A DNA stretch of 64,000 bases from CAYMSO01 sp964393185 (GCA_964393185.1 CAYMSO010000002.1:87095-151094), one strand, 5' to 3'. Positions 1 through 8,981 are shown, numbered from the stretch's first letter. The notes: generated from the sequence alone by a model not told the origin. Program-made: numbers and translations.

Positions 1-528
1 TTCAATTCCTGCATCTGGATTAGAATCTCTCCCGTCTAAAAATACATGAATATAAACTTTGTCGGGATTCATTTCTAAGTTGGCAGCCATTTTTATTAAG
101 GCTTGCAGATGTTCAAACGAAGAATGTACATGTCCAGATCCTATAAGTCCCATAAAGTGTAATCCACTTTTAGCTTTTTTAGCTTGATTAAAAGAATCTA
201 AAAGAATAGGATTTGATTCAAATGTATCTTTTTGAATAGCATTATCGATTCTGGGTTTGTCTTGCAAAATGACTTTTCCCGCACCCATAGTCATATGACC
301 GACCTCACTATTTCCATCAGTCCCTGCTGGTAATCCAACATAAAGCCCGGAAGCCTGAATAACTCCATGCGCATATTTAGGCCAGTATTTATCTAAATTA
401 GAAGTATCTGCCAAGGTTACAGCATTACCTGGCCCAGGCGGCGCAACTCCAACCCCGTCCATCGAAATCAGAACTACGGGCTTTGGTCTTTTACTTATTT
501 TTTGTTCTGTATTACTAAAAAGTCCCAT
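1..528 (-). CDS. gpmI: 2,3-bisphosphoglycerate-independent phosphoglycerate mutase (partial, N-terminal 176 residues)
   Basis: The minus strand encodes the start of a GpmI/alkaline-phosphatase-superfamily mutase, which interconverts 3- and 2-phosphoglycerate in glycolysis in the cytoplasm. Visible motifs are the first metal-binding aspartate in VLISMDGVGVAPP, the phosphoserine nucleophile context GNSEVGHMTMGAG, and FLDGRDSNPDAG at the window edge. The gene runs off the left edge, so the C-terminal two thirds are not seen. The start is the ATG at 526-528, which gives MGLFSNTEQ; the frame stays open further upstream but without a better start. It is divergent from tgt, with a heptamer repeat array between them. 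Confidence 0.93.
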   Translation of the reverse strand, partial: MGLFSNTEQKISKRPKPVVLISMDGVGVAPPGPGNAVTLADTSNLDKYWPKYAHGVIQASGLYVGLPAGTDGNSEVGHMTMGAGKVILQDKPRIDNAIQKDTFESNPILLDSFNQAKKAKSGLHFMGLIGSGHVHSSFEHLQALIKMAANLEMNPDKVYIHVFLDGRDSNPDAGIE

Positions 529-568
529 CAAATTAGTATATACATAATCACTATAAAGTGCCAAGAAG

Positions 569-651
569 AGTTTTGAGTTATTGGGGTGTGGGTTATGAGG
601 TTTTGAGTTTTGAGTTATGACTTTTGGGTTTTGAGTTGTGGGGTTTGAGGG
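569..651. repeat. Degenerate heptamer array (G-rich on + strand)
   Basis: Read on the minus strand this is a run of 7-nt units such as TCAAAAC, CCACAAC, TCATAAC and CCAAAAG, sharing the pattern YCANAAC. It lies between the divergent gpmI and tgt starts. The same unit recurs at about 10.0, 37.4, 38.05 and 50.4 kb, and a related unit at the right edge. Confidence 0.8.
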
Positions 652-678
652 ATTTTTAATCTATAGTTTTTTATTTGT

Positions 679-684
679 TATAAT
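679..684 (+). promoter_or_regulatory. -10 box (TATAAT) of tgt
   Basis: A perfect TATAAT lies 21 nt before the ATG at 706, predicting a leader of about 15 nt. No convincing -35 hexamer and no Shine-Dalgarno sequence are seen. Confidence 0.55.
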
Positions 685-705
685 TATTGGATTTTTAAAC
701 GATTG

Positions 706-1821
706 ATGAAGGATTGTATCAAAACAAAACACGGAGATATAAAATTACCCGCATTTATGCCAGATGCTACTTATGGATCGGTCAAGATGATTTCCTTTGA
801 AGATGTTAGAAAAACCGGCACAACAGAAATTGTTACTACCACTTTGCATATAGAACAAAAAATAGGTGCATCTTTTATAGAAGAGTTTGGAGGAATTCAC
901 AAATTTTTTGGATGGGAAAGACCCATATTAACTGATAGTGGTGGATGGCAAGTATTTTCTCTTATCAATAGTGGTAAAGGAGATAAACGCAACAAGATTT
1001 CGGAAGTAGGCTGTAGTTTTATAAATCCAGAAAATGGCAAGTTTAGCTTACTCACTCCAGAAACATCTATAATTATCCAATCAAAACTAGCACCAGACAT
1101 AATGACAGTTTTAGACAATCCAATTCTTGGAAATGCAAGTCTTAACGAAAGAAAAAAATCGATCCATATTAATACAAAATGGGCACAAAGAGCGCAAAAT
1201 CAATTTAAGCAGATTTACTCATCCAGAGCCGAGGCTCCACTGCTTGGGTGTGTAGTTCAAGGCGGAGATGATTTTAAACTTAGAAAGCAAAGTGTGGAAG
1301 AACTGTTAGAACTTGATTTTGATTTGTATAATTATGGTGGAGTTCCTTTGATAAGCAAAATTACTTGGAAACACGATCATCCAATTGGTTTTTATAAAGA
1401 AATGCTGCAGTTTGTTTCGGACTTAATTCCACCAAATAAAATCAAATACGCTATGGGTGTTGGGCAACCGGAAGATATTGCGTTCTGTTACGAGGTTGGT
1501 TGGGATTTATTCGACACAGTACTCCCCACTAGAAATGCAAGACACGGTTATTTGTATGTGTCGCAAGGTAATGGTGATGCAACCAGAAGTTATAAAGATC
1601 TATATTACGATATACAACATATAAAAACCGAGAGATATAAATATGATCAAAATCCTATAGACAATAACTGCCATTGTGAAGCTTGCATGCATTTTTCTAG
1701 AGCATACATAAGGCACCTACTCAAAATAAAAGAGCCTGCTGGTATGAGGTTATGTACTATTCATAACCTTACATTTTATAGCAATTGGATGAATGAGGTT
1801 AGAAAACTAACCAGAAACTAA
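706..1821 (+). CDS. tgt: tRNA-guanine transglycosylase (queuine/preQ1 tRNA-ribosyltransferase)
   Basis: TGT exchanges G34 of GUN-anticodon tRNAs for the queuosine precursor preQ1. The 371-residue protein shows the substrate-pocket motif TDSGGWQ (catalytic-site Asp about 77), the nucleophile Asp about 270 in FDTVLPTRNARHG, and the C-terminal zinc site C-x-C-x2-C followed by a distal His (NCHCEACMHF ... LCTIHN). Trp replaces the usual Phe in DSGGFQ. The N-terminus is shorter than usual, starting directly at the KTKHGDIKLPAFMP strand. A TTG at 703 immediately precedes the ATG at 706; the ATG is preferred. A TATAAT lies at 679-684. No other queuosine gene is nearby, so the enzyme may use imported or salvaged base. 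Confidence 0.95.
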   Translation: MKDCIKTKHGDIKLPAFMPDATYGSVKMISFEDVRKTGTTEIVTTTLHIEQKIGASFIEEFGGIHKFFGWERPILTDSGGWQVFSLINSGKGDKRNKISEVGCSFINPENGKFSLLTPETSIIIQSKLAPDIMTVLDNPILGNASLNERKKSIHINTKWAQRAQNQFKQIYSSRAEAPLLGCVVQGGDDFKLRKQSVEELLELDFDLYNYGGVPLISKITWKHDHPIGFYKEMLQFVSDLIPPNKIKYAMGVGQPEDIAFCYEVGWDLFDTVLPTRNARHGYLYVSQGNGDATRSYKDLYYDIQHIKTERYKYDQNPIDNNCHCEACMHFSRAYIRHLLKIKEPAGMRLCTIHNLTFYSNWMNEVRKLTRN

Positions 1822-1869
1822 ATACAATGATTTAGAACTTAGAATACTACTCTAAAACATTTTGTTTGA

Positions 1870-1875
1870 TATAAT
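1870..1875 (+). promoter_or_regulatory. -10 box (TATAAT) of the 1899-2474 gene
   Basis: TATAAT lies 23 nt before the ATG at 1899, predicting a leader of roughly 16 nt. The -35 region is poor. Confidence 0.45.
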
Positions 1876-1898
1876 AGTACTTGATTTAACAATTCAAT

Positions 1899-2474
1899 AT
1901 GTATCCAAAACTTGTATTAAGAATAGAAAACCACATTCCACAAATAATTTTTCACCCTGAAAATGGGATGTCTAGAAACATGATAGGAGTCGAAGAAAAC
2001 CTTTTAGAGTTAATTACCGAACTGGGCGAAAAATTAAATTTGAATCAGGAGTTTAAATCAAAAGACGAAAAATTATTGCAGGAGTTGCTACAACTGGCCA
2101 CAGAAGGCGATGAGAGATTTATAGCAGATTATCCAAAACTACAGCAGGACTCACTGAGTTTTGAACTTAGTAATGCAATTAATAATCACTTAGAAAAATC
2201 ACAAAGTGATTTTTCGGATTTTAGCGAATATGGCGAACTTGAAGAAGCAGTGCTTGAAGAATTAAAACGAAATCAAAATATTGATATTTTCGCAAGCCTT
2301 TTAGAAGCCATATACTTAATTTTGATTGCCAAAACTTTACTCATTTGTTCAGAATTGGGAATTGGGCAAATTGAATTAGATGATAGAAACGGTTATTTAA
2401 GATTACAAGAAAGGATGGCCAGCGAGCTTACCAAAAGCGGAGTAGAGTTTAAAATTATCGAAATCAAAAAGTGA
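1899..2474 (+). CDS. Hypothetical protein, 191 aa
   Basis: Unrecognised acidic soluble protein. It appears largely helical in the middle (residues about 30-130, rich in E/L/K) and has a hydrophobic helix near residues 130-155 (ASLLEAIYLILIAKTLLIC). It ends in a short beta-like segment, VEFKIIEIKK. There is no signal peptide. It is the second of two + strand genes after tgt, with its own TATAAT and no SD. The stop lies 2 nt from the stop of the convergent 2477-3418 gene. Coding potential is good, but no family could be named. Confidence 0.7.
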   Translation: MYPKLVLRIENHIPQIIFHPENGMSRNMIGVEENLLELITELGEKLNLNQEFKSKDEKLLQELLQLATEGDERFIADYPKLQQDSLSFELSNAINNHLEKSQSDFSDFSEYGELEEAVLEELKRNQNIDIFASLLEAIYLILIAKTLLICSELGIGQIELDDRNGYLRLQERMASELTKSGVEFKIIEIKK

Positions 2475-2476
2475 AT

Positions 2477-3418
2477 TTAGATAAGTGGATTACCCCAGTC
2501 AAGTAAATTTCTTTTTGTCATAATGCTTAGCAATTTATGGCAGTTATAATCCCCAGTTTTAATTGCCTCGCGAAGTCTGGTATACAATGCTAAATCTATA
2601 TAACATTCAAATTTGAAATCCACATTATGCAAAAAAGCAAAATTTTTGTTTAAGATACTATTTTTAATTTCTGCCAAAGAATATGCAGAATGATTTAAAA
2701 GCAAATCCACTATAATTTGAGCAGTATTTGCAGTAACAGAAACTTTAGAAAAATCAGGTTTTAAGTTTAAAAATATATTTTCCTTTTTGTCTATTCGACA
2801 ATTAAGCAAATCTGGATAACTGACTTGAATTACATTATTAGTATGATAATTCGCATTCTCTATAGCTAGCAAATTACTTCTTAACAAACCCCAGAGATGC
2901 TTATTTATTTCCACAAACAAATAATTTTCCATGACTAGCCTAGAACCTCTTAACTTAAAAAAATTTTCAATGTCTTCGAGTTGCTGTTGCAAATCCTTCT
3001 GATTGTTTTTGTTTGCGATGTTAATATTACTTTTTATGTAAATTGAATCGCTTGCTTCAAAAAATTTAAAAAGTACAGTAGATAAATTTTTTAATTTAGC
3101 AATAGAAATTTTGCTGCTTTCAAATTTAATATTTTTTGGCTGCTTAACCAAAACGGCTTTGTAATTTTTTTGCTCAATAGAAAGGTCTATTACTTTCTGA
3201 CCATTAGCATTCTCTACAACAATCCAAGTAAGGATATCTGCAGATTTTAACTCATCTAAAAGTTCGGAAAAATAATCGAGTTCTTTTTTGCTATTTTGTG
3301 ATTTAATCAAAAGTTTATAGTTATTAAGGTTGTCTGTTAATAAATACTCTGACTGAGAAATATTTATTATTTCGTTGCAATTTATTCCATATTGTTGAAA
3401 AAGAAAAGTAGTCAACAT
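2477..3418 (-). CDS. Hypothetical protein, possibly degenerate APH/CotS-like kinase fold
   Basis: This 313-residue protein opens with a pattern like the N-lobe of aminoglycoside-phosphotransferase/CotS-type proteins: a short hydrophobic helix, then YLLTDNLNNYKLLIK, resembling the 'y.Lk...g.y.LK' beta strands, then a helix. No HxD..N or DFG-like catalytic motif is evident, so a catalytic role is not supported. It lies 3 nt downstream of the ferredoxin-NADP reductase-like gene start-to-stop junction on the same strand, so the two are very probably co-transcribed. The fold suggestion is an inference from strand pattern only. Confidence 0.6.
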   Translation of the reverse strand: MLTTFLFQQYGINCNEIINISQSEYLLTDNLNNYKLLIKSQNSKKELDYFSELLDELKSADILTWIVVENANGQKVIDLSIEQKNYKAVLVKQPKNIKFESSKISIAKLKNLSTVLFKFFEASDSIYIKSNINIANKNNQKDLQQQLEDIENFFKLRGSRLVMENYLFVEINKHLWGLLRSNLLAIENANYHTNNVIQVSYPDLLNCRIDKKENIFLNLKPDFSKVSVTANTAQIIVDLLLNHSAYSLAEIKNSILNKNFAFLHNVDFKFECYIDLALYTRLREAIKTGDYNCHKLLSIMTKRNLLDWGNPLI

Positions 3419-3421
3419 AAA

Positions 3422-4111
3422 CTAACCATAATTTTCTATATATATCTTGTCGGCTCCCAAATTAATTAAAACTTCTTTTGTATTTTTGATCATCTGATTA
3501 TTGCCACAAATATAAAATTCTGTATGCTGCCAATCAAAAGATTTTGTTTTAATGACCTCGTTAACCCGACCTAATTCAAAATCTAAATAGTTACCTTCTG
3601 GCTGAGTTATACATCTAGTATATATAATATTTTTACTTGCGATTTCTTCGTGTAAGAATTTATAAGCCACTATATCATCCGCCAAAAATCTACTACCAAA
3701 AAAGAGGTGCACAGACCCAGTTAAATTACTTTTCATCAAAGTCTTGATCATTGGTATAAACGGTGCAATTCCTGCTCCGGTTGCAATAAATACCTTGGGC
3801 AATTCTGTTTCCTTAACGGCGTATCTCCCCATTGGACCATACACTAATGTACTTTGTCCTACCTCTAGTTCGCGAAAATACGTAGAGCCGTAGCCAGGTA
3901 AGCTTCCCGAAACATCGGCAATTAGTTTCAAATTATTTTCTTTTATCTCGACTATGGAAAATGGTCTTTTGTAAGGTTTTTGCACCAAGACATTCAAAAA
4001 CTGTCCCGGTCTAAAGCTAATAGTCTCACTAGTCAAAAAATTATACTCAAATATTTTTGGAGTTAACTGTATTTTTTGAGTCAACCCTAGTTTAAAGCTT
4101 TTTATTTCCAT
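3422..4111 (-). CDS. Ferredoxin-NADP(+) reductase-like FAD/NAD(P) oxidoreductase
   Basis: A 229-residue FNR-superfamily flavoprotein. The FAD-binding barrel has the RxxS signature RPFSI (residues 49-53) and GYGSTYF. The nucleotide-binding domain has the glycine-rich IATGAGIAP (109-117). The protein ends with the typical ICGNNQMIKNTKEVL and a C-terminal aromatic-glycine ENYG. It moves electrons between NAD(P)H and a small carrier or partner. There is no ferredoxin or PyrK-type iron-sulfur cysteine cluster, so it is the minimal two-domain form. The gene begins with the ATG ending at 4111; no SD is seen. It precedes the 2477-3418 gene by 3 nt. Confidence 0.85.
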   Translation of the reverse strand: MEIKSFKLGLTQKIQLTPKIFEYNFLTSETISFRPGQFLNVLVQKPYKRPFSIVEIKENNLKLIADVSGSLPGYGSTYFRELEVGQSTLVYGPMGRYAVKETELPKVFIATGAGIAPFIPMIKTLMKSNLTGSVHLFFGSRFLADDIVAYKFLHEEIASKNIIYTRCITQPEGNYLDFELGRVNEVIKTKSFDWQHTEFYICGNNQMIKNTKEVLINLGADKIYIENYG

Positions 4112-4182
4112 CTTGGCAATTCAAGCGAAGCTAACTGAATTTATATTTTATGGCAAAAACCATTAGATAATATCATAAATTT

Positions 4183-5145
4183 CTAGCTAAACAATGTAAA
4201 CTGATCGGAGACAATATTGTAGTTGTAAGCTGTCGAAAAAGTACTCTCTACATATCTACCAATCAAATAAGGAATTTTAAAATAAAGAATTTGTTTATTA
4301 TTTTCTATAAATAGATATTTGCCACGTATTCCTTTAAAGGTACCTGACAAGATTGAATTATCCCTTAAGTAGTAAATTGTTTCTTGTGGAAAATACAAAA
4401 GTGGGTGATTACTAAAATCCATAATCACTGCGGTGTCGGCATTTAGCATGTAATCTTTCAAATCAGTTCGGTTGCTAATTCTATGAATGATTTTTTGTAA
4501 AACTGCTTTGAGATTTTGGCTAGCGACCTGTAAGCTTGGCTTTTGATATACATTTTTTATTTTCGATCTCGACCTTACAAATTGAGTTATTCCTATAGTT
4601 TTGGAAATAAATTCTTCGAGCGCTTTAGCTATTTGTGCATTTGGAACTTCTGCTATTATCATACTTACTAGAGAATCTTGTTCCAACGTCCTGATATTTT
4701 TTCTTTTAAAAGATGTGGTTCCCACTTTGATTATATCTCCCAAAAAATATGCCAAGTAAACTACATGTTTCTGATCCAGATAGGCTTGCACACCCACAGA
4801 AGCTGGTTTATCAAAAAAGAAAGCGCCTTTAAAATCAAATTTGCTTTGGCAGTAGTTGCACTGATCATAGGAAAGTTTTTCTAACTGCTGTTGAGTTGGA
4901 CAGGGATGATAACCATCGGCTAATTTATAACCTATACAATATCTTGCCTCAGACAATTGAAAGTTAAATATATAGTCAACTAGATTAACTTCTTGTAGTT
5001 GCTTTTCTTCAGTATTCCATAATCGCATAATAGGAAAATGTTTATCGTTCTTATATTTCCATTGTATTGATGTTAAATGTAACAAAGTCAGCACTTTAAA
5101 TGTTAAGTAGTAAATTTTAGCATTGCAGTGAGTAACTTTGGACAC
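4183..5145 (-). CDS. DUF2797 family protein
   Basis: A 320-residue protein matching the DUF2797 pattern: ARYCIGY...HPCP...C-x2-C (cysteines consistent with a zinc site at residues about 70-105), followed by a GIY-YIG-like strand pair VVYLAYFLGDIIKVGTT with downstream Arg and Glu. The function of the family is not established. The translated start is a GTG at 5143-5145. A later ATG giving MRLWNTEE is a possible alternative, but the segment before it looks like the family's N-terminal strand (LTSIQWKYKN). It is the most upstream gene of a minus-strand run of three and is divergent from the glycosyltransferase. Confidence 0.8.
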   Translation of the reverse strand: MSKVTHCNAKIYYLTFKVLTLLHLTSIQWKYKNDKHFPIMRLWNTEEKQLQEVNLVDYIFNFQLSEARYCIGYKLADGYHPCPTQQQLEKLSYDQCNYCQSKFDFKGAFFFDKPASVGVQAYLDQKHVVYLAYFLGDIIKVGTTSFKRKNIRTLEQDSLVSMIIAEVPNAQIAKALEEFISKTIGITQFVRSRSKIKNVYQKPSLQVASQNLKAVLQKIIHRISNRTDLKDYMLNADTAVIMDFSNHPLLYFPQETIYYLRDNSILSGTFKGIRGKYLFIENNKQILYFKIPYLIGRYVESTFSTAYNYNIVSDQFTLFS

Positions 5146-5242
5146 AAATCAAACACATTAGTTAGATATAATGCGTTAAACGCTGTAAACCGTTCTCAAT
5201 TGAGGTTAATTATGCTAAATTACAAAGAGTAAAAATACTTGA

Positions 5243-6187
5243 ATGAAGATTTCAATTTTATTAACTGCATGGAAGGAAGAAAAAACGATAGGAAGAAGTA
5301 TAGAAACGTTTATTGATGGGTATAAAGGTGACTACGAAATATTACTGGCAATTGTAGACAAAGGAACAAAAGAGGCTGCCATTGCAAAGGCCAAAGAATT
5401 AGATATAGAAGATAAAGTATGGATTTCGGATTTAGTCAAAGATGAAAAGCCAAAAGGTAAACCCACCGAATTAAATTATTTAATGGATCATGCCAAGGGT
5501 GATATCTGGTTTTTTGGTGATGGAGATGTATGGTTCAAACCGGGAAGTATTGATAAAATTCTTAAACACTTTAAAGATAAAAATGTATTTGCTGTTACTG
5601 GTAGGCCAAGATCTGCAGACTCAAGAAAAACAATGATGGGTTATTTCGGAAATTTGCTTGCTGATGCAGCTCATCACAAAAGAACAGTAGATCTTACAAA
5701 TATTCACTCTGGAAAAAGCTTAAATATAATAAAAAAACGAAGCTTTTTTCCTGTAAGTGGTTATCTGTTCGCAATGCGCAAAACAAATATTAGAGCTCCA
5801 AAGGGTACTCTTGTAGAAGATGCTTACTTTTCTTACGAAATTCATAATCGGGGTTACAAGATTGCCTACGAACCAGAAGCAGAAGTTTATGTAAAATATC
5901 CAACAAATCTAGGTGATTATTTTAAACAGAAAAAAAGATCCACAGGAGGTTATGTGCAGTTGTGGGAGTATGGAGTTGTAAAACCGGAAACCAAAACTCG
6001 CTCTTTTTTTAGAGAGCTGGAATATTTTTGGTTTCCAATTAAATACGCTTCTAATCTCAAAGAGCTTTTTTGGTCATTTCTTCTTTATCCAATACGATTA
6101 TGGCTCTGGATTATGATTTTTTGGGAAAGGAGAGTGATTAAGAAAGATTTTGTAAAAACTTGGGTAAGAATAGAAAGTACAAAGTAA
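5243..6187 (+). CDS. Family 2 glycosyltransferase, membrane-associated
   Basis: A 314-residue GT-A enzyme. The N-terminal Rossmann-like strand MKISILLTAWKEE carries the donor-binding start, and the metal-binding DxD is at D93-G-D95 (FFGDGDVWF). An acceptor-region ED motif (LVEDAYFSYE) and KKRSTGGYVQLW, in the place of the usual QxxRW, follow. Hydrophobic segments near the C-terminus (ELFWSFLLYPIRLWLWIMIFW) suggest membrane attachment. It probably transfers a sugar from a nucleotide donor to a lipid or surface glycan; the substrate is unknown. It ends exactly one base before the convergent HNH-like gene. Confidence 0.88.
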   Translation: MKISILLTAWKEEKTIGRSIETFIDGYKGDYEILLAIVDKGTKEAAIAKAKELDIEDKVWISDLVKDEKPKGKPTELNYLMDHAKGDIWFFGDGDVWFKPGSIDKILKHFKDKNVFAVTGRPRSADSRKTMMGYFGNLLADAAHHKRTVDLTNIHSGKSLNIIKKRSFFPVSGYLFAMRKTNIRAPKGTLVEDAYFSYEIHNRGYKIAYEPEAEVYVKYPTNLGDYFKQKKRSTGGYVQLWEYGVVKPETKTRSFFRELEYFWFPIKYASNLKELFWSFLLYPIRLWLWIMIFWERRVIKKDFVKTWVRIESTK

Positions 6188-6592
6188 TTACTCCTCGTCT
6201 ACAAAAAATACGGCCATGTAATTATGCTTTGCAGCAAAATAATCAAACCAGTTCCTTCTAGCAGATTTGGTTGCTGCTTCTTTACAAAAATCCGTTACGT
6301 CGTGCTCTTGATTATATTCGTAGACCCTATATCCTGTAGCAGCTATAGCACGTTCATTTTCTTCTATACTTAAGCCAATAATACTTGGATCAGTTGCAAA
6401 AGCTCGATGAAAAACCCAGTGTTCTACATCTGTTACATAAATAATATTACACACATTGTCGTAACAGCTACTTTGTTTGTTATGGTTAAGATGGCAGAAT
6501 TCCATATTTCTGGTATTTAAACCTGACATCTCGGAAACCCCTTCTGCCCTGTCGCGAATTTCGTTCTTTAGACTTCTAGATATATCTGTCAT
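6188..6592 (-). CDS. Small HNH-like protein
   Basis: A 134-residue protein. Its core, CHLNHNKQSSCYDNVCNIIY followed by VEHWVFHR, has the spacing of an HNH/ENDO VII nuclease beta-beta-alpha-metal motif: paired His at the first strand, Asn before the helix, then His-x3-His. Two cysteines (SCYDNVC) could hold a structural zinc. No other nuclease-family domain is visible. It sits alone, abutting the glycosyltransferase tail-to-tail. Nuclease activity is inferred from the motif only. Confidence 0.6.
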   Translation of the reverse strand: MTDISRSLKNEIRDRAEGVSEMSGLNTRNMEFCHLNHNKQSSCYDNVCNIIYVTDVEHWVFHRAFATDPSIIGLSIEENERAIAATGYRVYEYNQEHDVTDFCKEAATKSARRNWFDYFAAKHNYMAVFFVDEE

Positions 6593-6687
6593 TATTACAT
6601 AACGTAATTATTTTCCACTAATAAAATTTCTTGGCTGTAAAATAACACACATACAAGGTAGAATTTAAGTATTTTCTGAGTTAATGT

Positions 6688-6693
6688 TATAAT
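6688..6693 (+). promoter_or_regulatory. -10 box placing the CYTH mRNA start at its ATG
   Basis: A perfect TATAAT is followed by 6 nt and then the ATG at 6700, so transcription should begin on or next to the start codon (leaderless). Confidence 0.65.
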
Positions 6694-6699
6694 TCCTTC

Positions 6700-7404
6700 A
6701 TGAAAAATGAATACGAAGCAACCTACCCAAATCAAGTCAAAAGCGAAATAAGAGATAGACTAAAACAAGCCGGTGCCAAACTAGTTAGGAAAGAGTTTAT
6801 GCAAAAGAGAATAGTTTTTAATTTACCTGAAACTCCTTTGGATAATATTCCAGCTTATGAAATTGAAGGGAAAACAGTTTGCTTTGAAGATTTTAACTTG
6901 GAGGTTGATAGCATTGATAACTTTGAAGAAATTGTCGATATTATTACAAGCCCTGAATATGTATTAGCTGCAAATAAGGGTTGGCTAAGGGTTCGGGATG
7001 AAGGTACTAAAATTACTTTGTCCTATAAAAAAGTTGCAGGTAAACGAATAGAAGATACTTTTGAAGTTCAACTCGTAATTAATGAATTTGAAAGTGGTAG
7101 AAAATTTCTACAACTTTTTGGCTGTATTCAGAAAGCATATCAGGAAAGTCTAAGAGAGCTTTGGCAACTTGAATCTGCTGATATTACCATCGATACTTGG
7201 CCATTTTTGCCGCCATTTGTTGAGGTAGAAGCAGAGGCTGAATCTATTGTAGAAGATGTATCGAAACAACTTGGGTTTGATTACAATACAGCATACTTTG
7301 GGGCAGTTGATGAATTGTATGCTAAGAAATATGGAATTGATACAAATATTATAAATAACGAAACACCAGTAATAAGATTCAACGGTCCCAATCCCTTTGA
7401 GTAA
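6700..7404 (+). CDS. CYTH-domain protein (CyaB/ThTPase-like triphosphate-binding)
   Basis: A 234-residue protein with CYTH tunnel-fold features: the N-terminal strand NEYEATY followed by the helix EIRDRLKQAGAKLVRKE, the WLRVRDEGTKITLSYK segment supplying Arg and Lys for triphosphate binding, and the late acidic strand PFVEVEAEAE. The canonical ExExK is only partly kept (EYEAT). Members hydrolyse or cyclise triphosphate compounds; the substrate cannot be assigned here. The central insert (residues about 40-80) is longer than usual. It is monocistronic with a leaderless start. Confidence 0.8.
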   Translation: MKNEYEATYPNQVKSEIRDRLKQAGAKLVRKEFMQKRIVFNLPETPLDNIPAYEIEGKTVCFEDFNLEVDSIDNFEEIVDIITSPEYVLAANKGWLRVRDEGTKITLSYKKVAGKRIEDTFEVQLVINEFESGRKFLQLFGCIQKAYQESLRELWQLESADITIDTWPFLPPFVEVEAEAESIVEDVSKQLGFDYNTAYFGAVDELYAKKYGIDTNIINNETPVIRFNGPNPFE

Positions 7405-7433
7405 TTAAATCTAACTTCGATAAGTGGAATAGC

Positions 7434-8093
7434 TTACTTGTTGTACTTTAGCATGTACCAGAATAGATTCATTCCAATAACAAAGTTCACTAGTACTATA
7501 ATCAGTATTAATATACTTGTAAATTCGTACAAAATCATACAGAGCCCCAATGCCAAAGAACCTAGAGCAGAAATTAATAATGCAGAGAAAAAGTTAAGCG
7601 TGTTAAATTTCTCGGCTTTAGGAATAGTTGCTTCTGTCCATACTATATAGTTTAGCAAATGTGGATTTTCTATAAAAAAATAATTTTTAATTTTATTCAT
7701 AATCCTTACAGATTCAATCCACGCCTGTCTAAGTCGAACCATAAACAAGATAAATACATAAGAAATTAAAGTCAAAAACAAGAAACCTAAGGGAATATAA
7801 TCATTAAGTTTATTACCAACAATATCTTTTAATCCGAAAGATATTGTCCCAACAGCAGCATATAGCCCTAAATAAAAGTTCACGAGGGTCAATCTATCTT
7901 CTTGTGCTTTAATACTGGTATCTTTAGCATATTCAAATTCAAGTTTTAAAATTTCTAAATCCTTTTGTGGATCAATCACTTTAGTGCTCAATCTTAGTTT
8001 AGCAGTTTTAAGCAAAAAGTAACTCCATGCCAAAGCAATAATTAGCATTGCTGTAAATGCAAAGCCTAGTAGTAAGTATTCCAAAATATTCAT
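7434..8093 (-). CDS. Hypothetical integral membrane protein, 219 aa
   Basis: Unrecognised protein with about five hydrophobic segments: residues 3-28, 74-92, 96-118, and two in the C-terminal third (FFSALLISALGSLALGLCMI and the following ILILIIVLVNFVIGM). A charged stretch near residues 40-65 could be a cytosolic coiled region. It lies 19 nt downstream of the kinase on the same strand but has its own extended -10 (TGCTATAAT) directly at its ATG. A link to the kinase is possible from position only. Confidence 0.7.
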   Translation of the reverse strand: MNILEYLLLGFAFTAMLIIALAWSYFLLKTAKLRLSTKVIDPQKDLEILKLEFEYAKDTSIKAQEDRLTLVNFYLGLYAAVGTISFGLKDIVGNKLNDYIPLGFLFLTLISYVFILFMVRLRQAWIESVRIMNKIKNYFFIENPHLLNYIVWTEATIPKAEKFNTLNFFSALLISALGSLALGLCMILYEFTSILILIIVLVNFVIGMNLFWYMLKYNK

Positions 8094-8099
8094 TCAAGG

Positions 8100-8105
8100 A
8101 TTATA
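8100..8105 (-). promoter_or_regulatory. Extended -10 of the 7434-8093 gene
   Basis: On the minus strand TGCTATAAT is followed by 6 nt and the ATG, predicting a leaderless mRNA. Confidence 0.6.
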
Positions 8106-8112
8106 GCATTAG

Positions 8113-8976
8113 TTAGCTTTCGTTTTGTTTATAGAAAATAGATGCTAACAACTCCAGCATATTTGCTGCAGAGTCAAAATGAATATCTGCTAAAAATAAC
8201 ATTTGTAGTGCGTTGATCACTTCCTCATTTTTAATCCTAGTTTTTATTTCGTCTATATCTAATTGTTCCGAATGAAGAGCGATCATGGGTCCTAAAATCT
8301 TCTTTCCGCACATAATCTCACAAAATATTAATCCTAATGCTTTTATATCACGCTGGTACCAGAAATCTATATCTGGATTATCATTATCGAATGAGCCTGG
8401 ATAATAGCCATAACTGGGAATATAATTGACTAAACCTGTAATTTCTCCATTTGCAAATATTAATGAAGTTCCATAGTCTATTAGCTCAGTTTTATAATCA
8501 GTATTAGAAACAATTATATTGTTTGGCTTAATATCTCTATGAACTACTCCATTGTACTTAGCATGGTCCATTCTATTAGCCGCTCCAACCAATAAATTTT
8601 TTACTAAATTTGGATCAACCTGATTTTTAGTAAATAATTTTTCTCGAGTAATACCTTTAGGATCAACAAAATTACATAACGTCACTCCTTCTATAAATGG
8701 CATTTGTAAAACCGATATTTCTATGCAACTACATTTTAGAAGCCTAGAATGTTCCAAGGCCGCTTGTAGAATAGAGTACTTTGGACTGCAGGGATCTATA
8801 TAACTAGTTGGTATACCCGCTAAAGTTGTAGCTTCGGCTTCGAGTATAGCTCCAGAAAGATTATCAGGTATCAGCTTTAATGCAATAGCCGTGCCATTTT
8901 CGCCAACTTTCACAACTACTCCATAGCTACCTTGACCGACAAGCTCATAAGTTTTTCCTTCAATAGTATTATCCAT
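8113..8976 (-). CDS. Serine/threonine protein kinase (Hanks type), soluble
   Basis: A 287-residue protein that is almost entirely kinase domain. It has the glycine loop GQGSYGVV (14-21), catalytic Lys34 in IALKLI, the catalytic loop HRDIKPNN (Asp148), and DYG in place of DFG (Asp167), followed by a C-lobe with DIDFWYQRDIKALGLIFCEI. There is no transmembrane segment or PASTA domain, unlike PknB-type receptors, so it should be cytoplasmic. The activation segment is short (GTSLIFANGEITGLVNYIPSYGY). It precedes a membrane-protein gene by 19 nt; substrates are unknown. Confidence 0.88.
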   Translation of the reverse strand: MDNTIEGKTYELVGQGSYGVVVKVGENGTAIALKLIPDNLSGAILEAEATTLAGIPTSYIDPCSPKYSILQAALEHSRLLKCSCIEISVLQMPFIEGVTLCNFVDPKGITREKLFTKNQVDPNLVKNLLVGAANRMDHAKYNGVVHRDIKPNNIIVSNTDYKTELIDYGTSLIFANGEITGLVNYIPSYGYYPGSFDNDNPDIDFWYQRDIKALGLIFCEIMCGKKILGPMIALHSEQLDIDEIKTRIKNEEVINALQMLFLADIHFDSAANMLELLASIFYKQNES

Positions 8977-8981
8977 ACATT

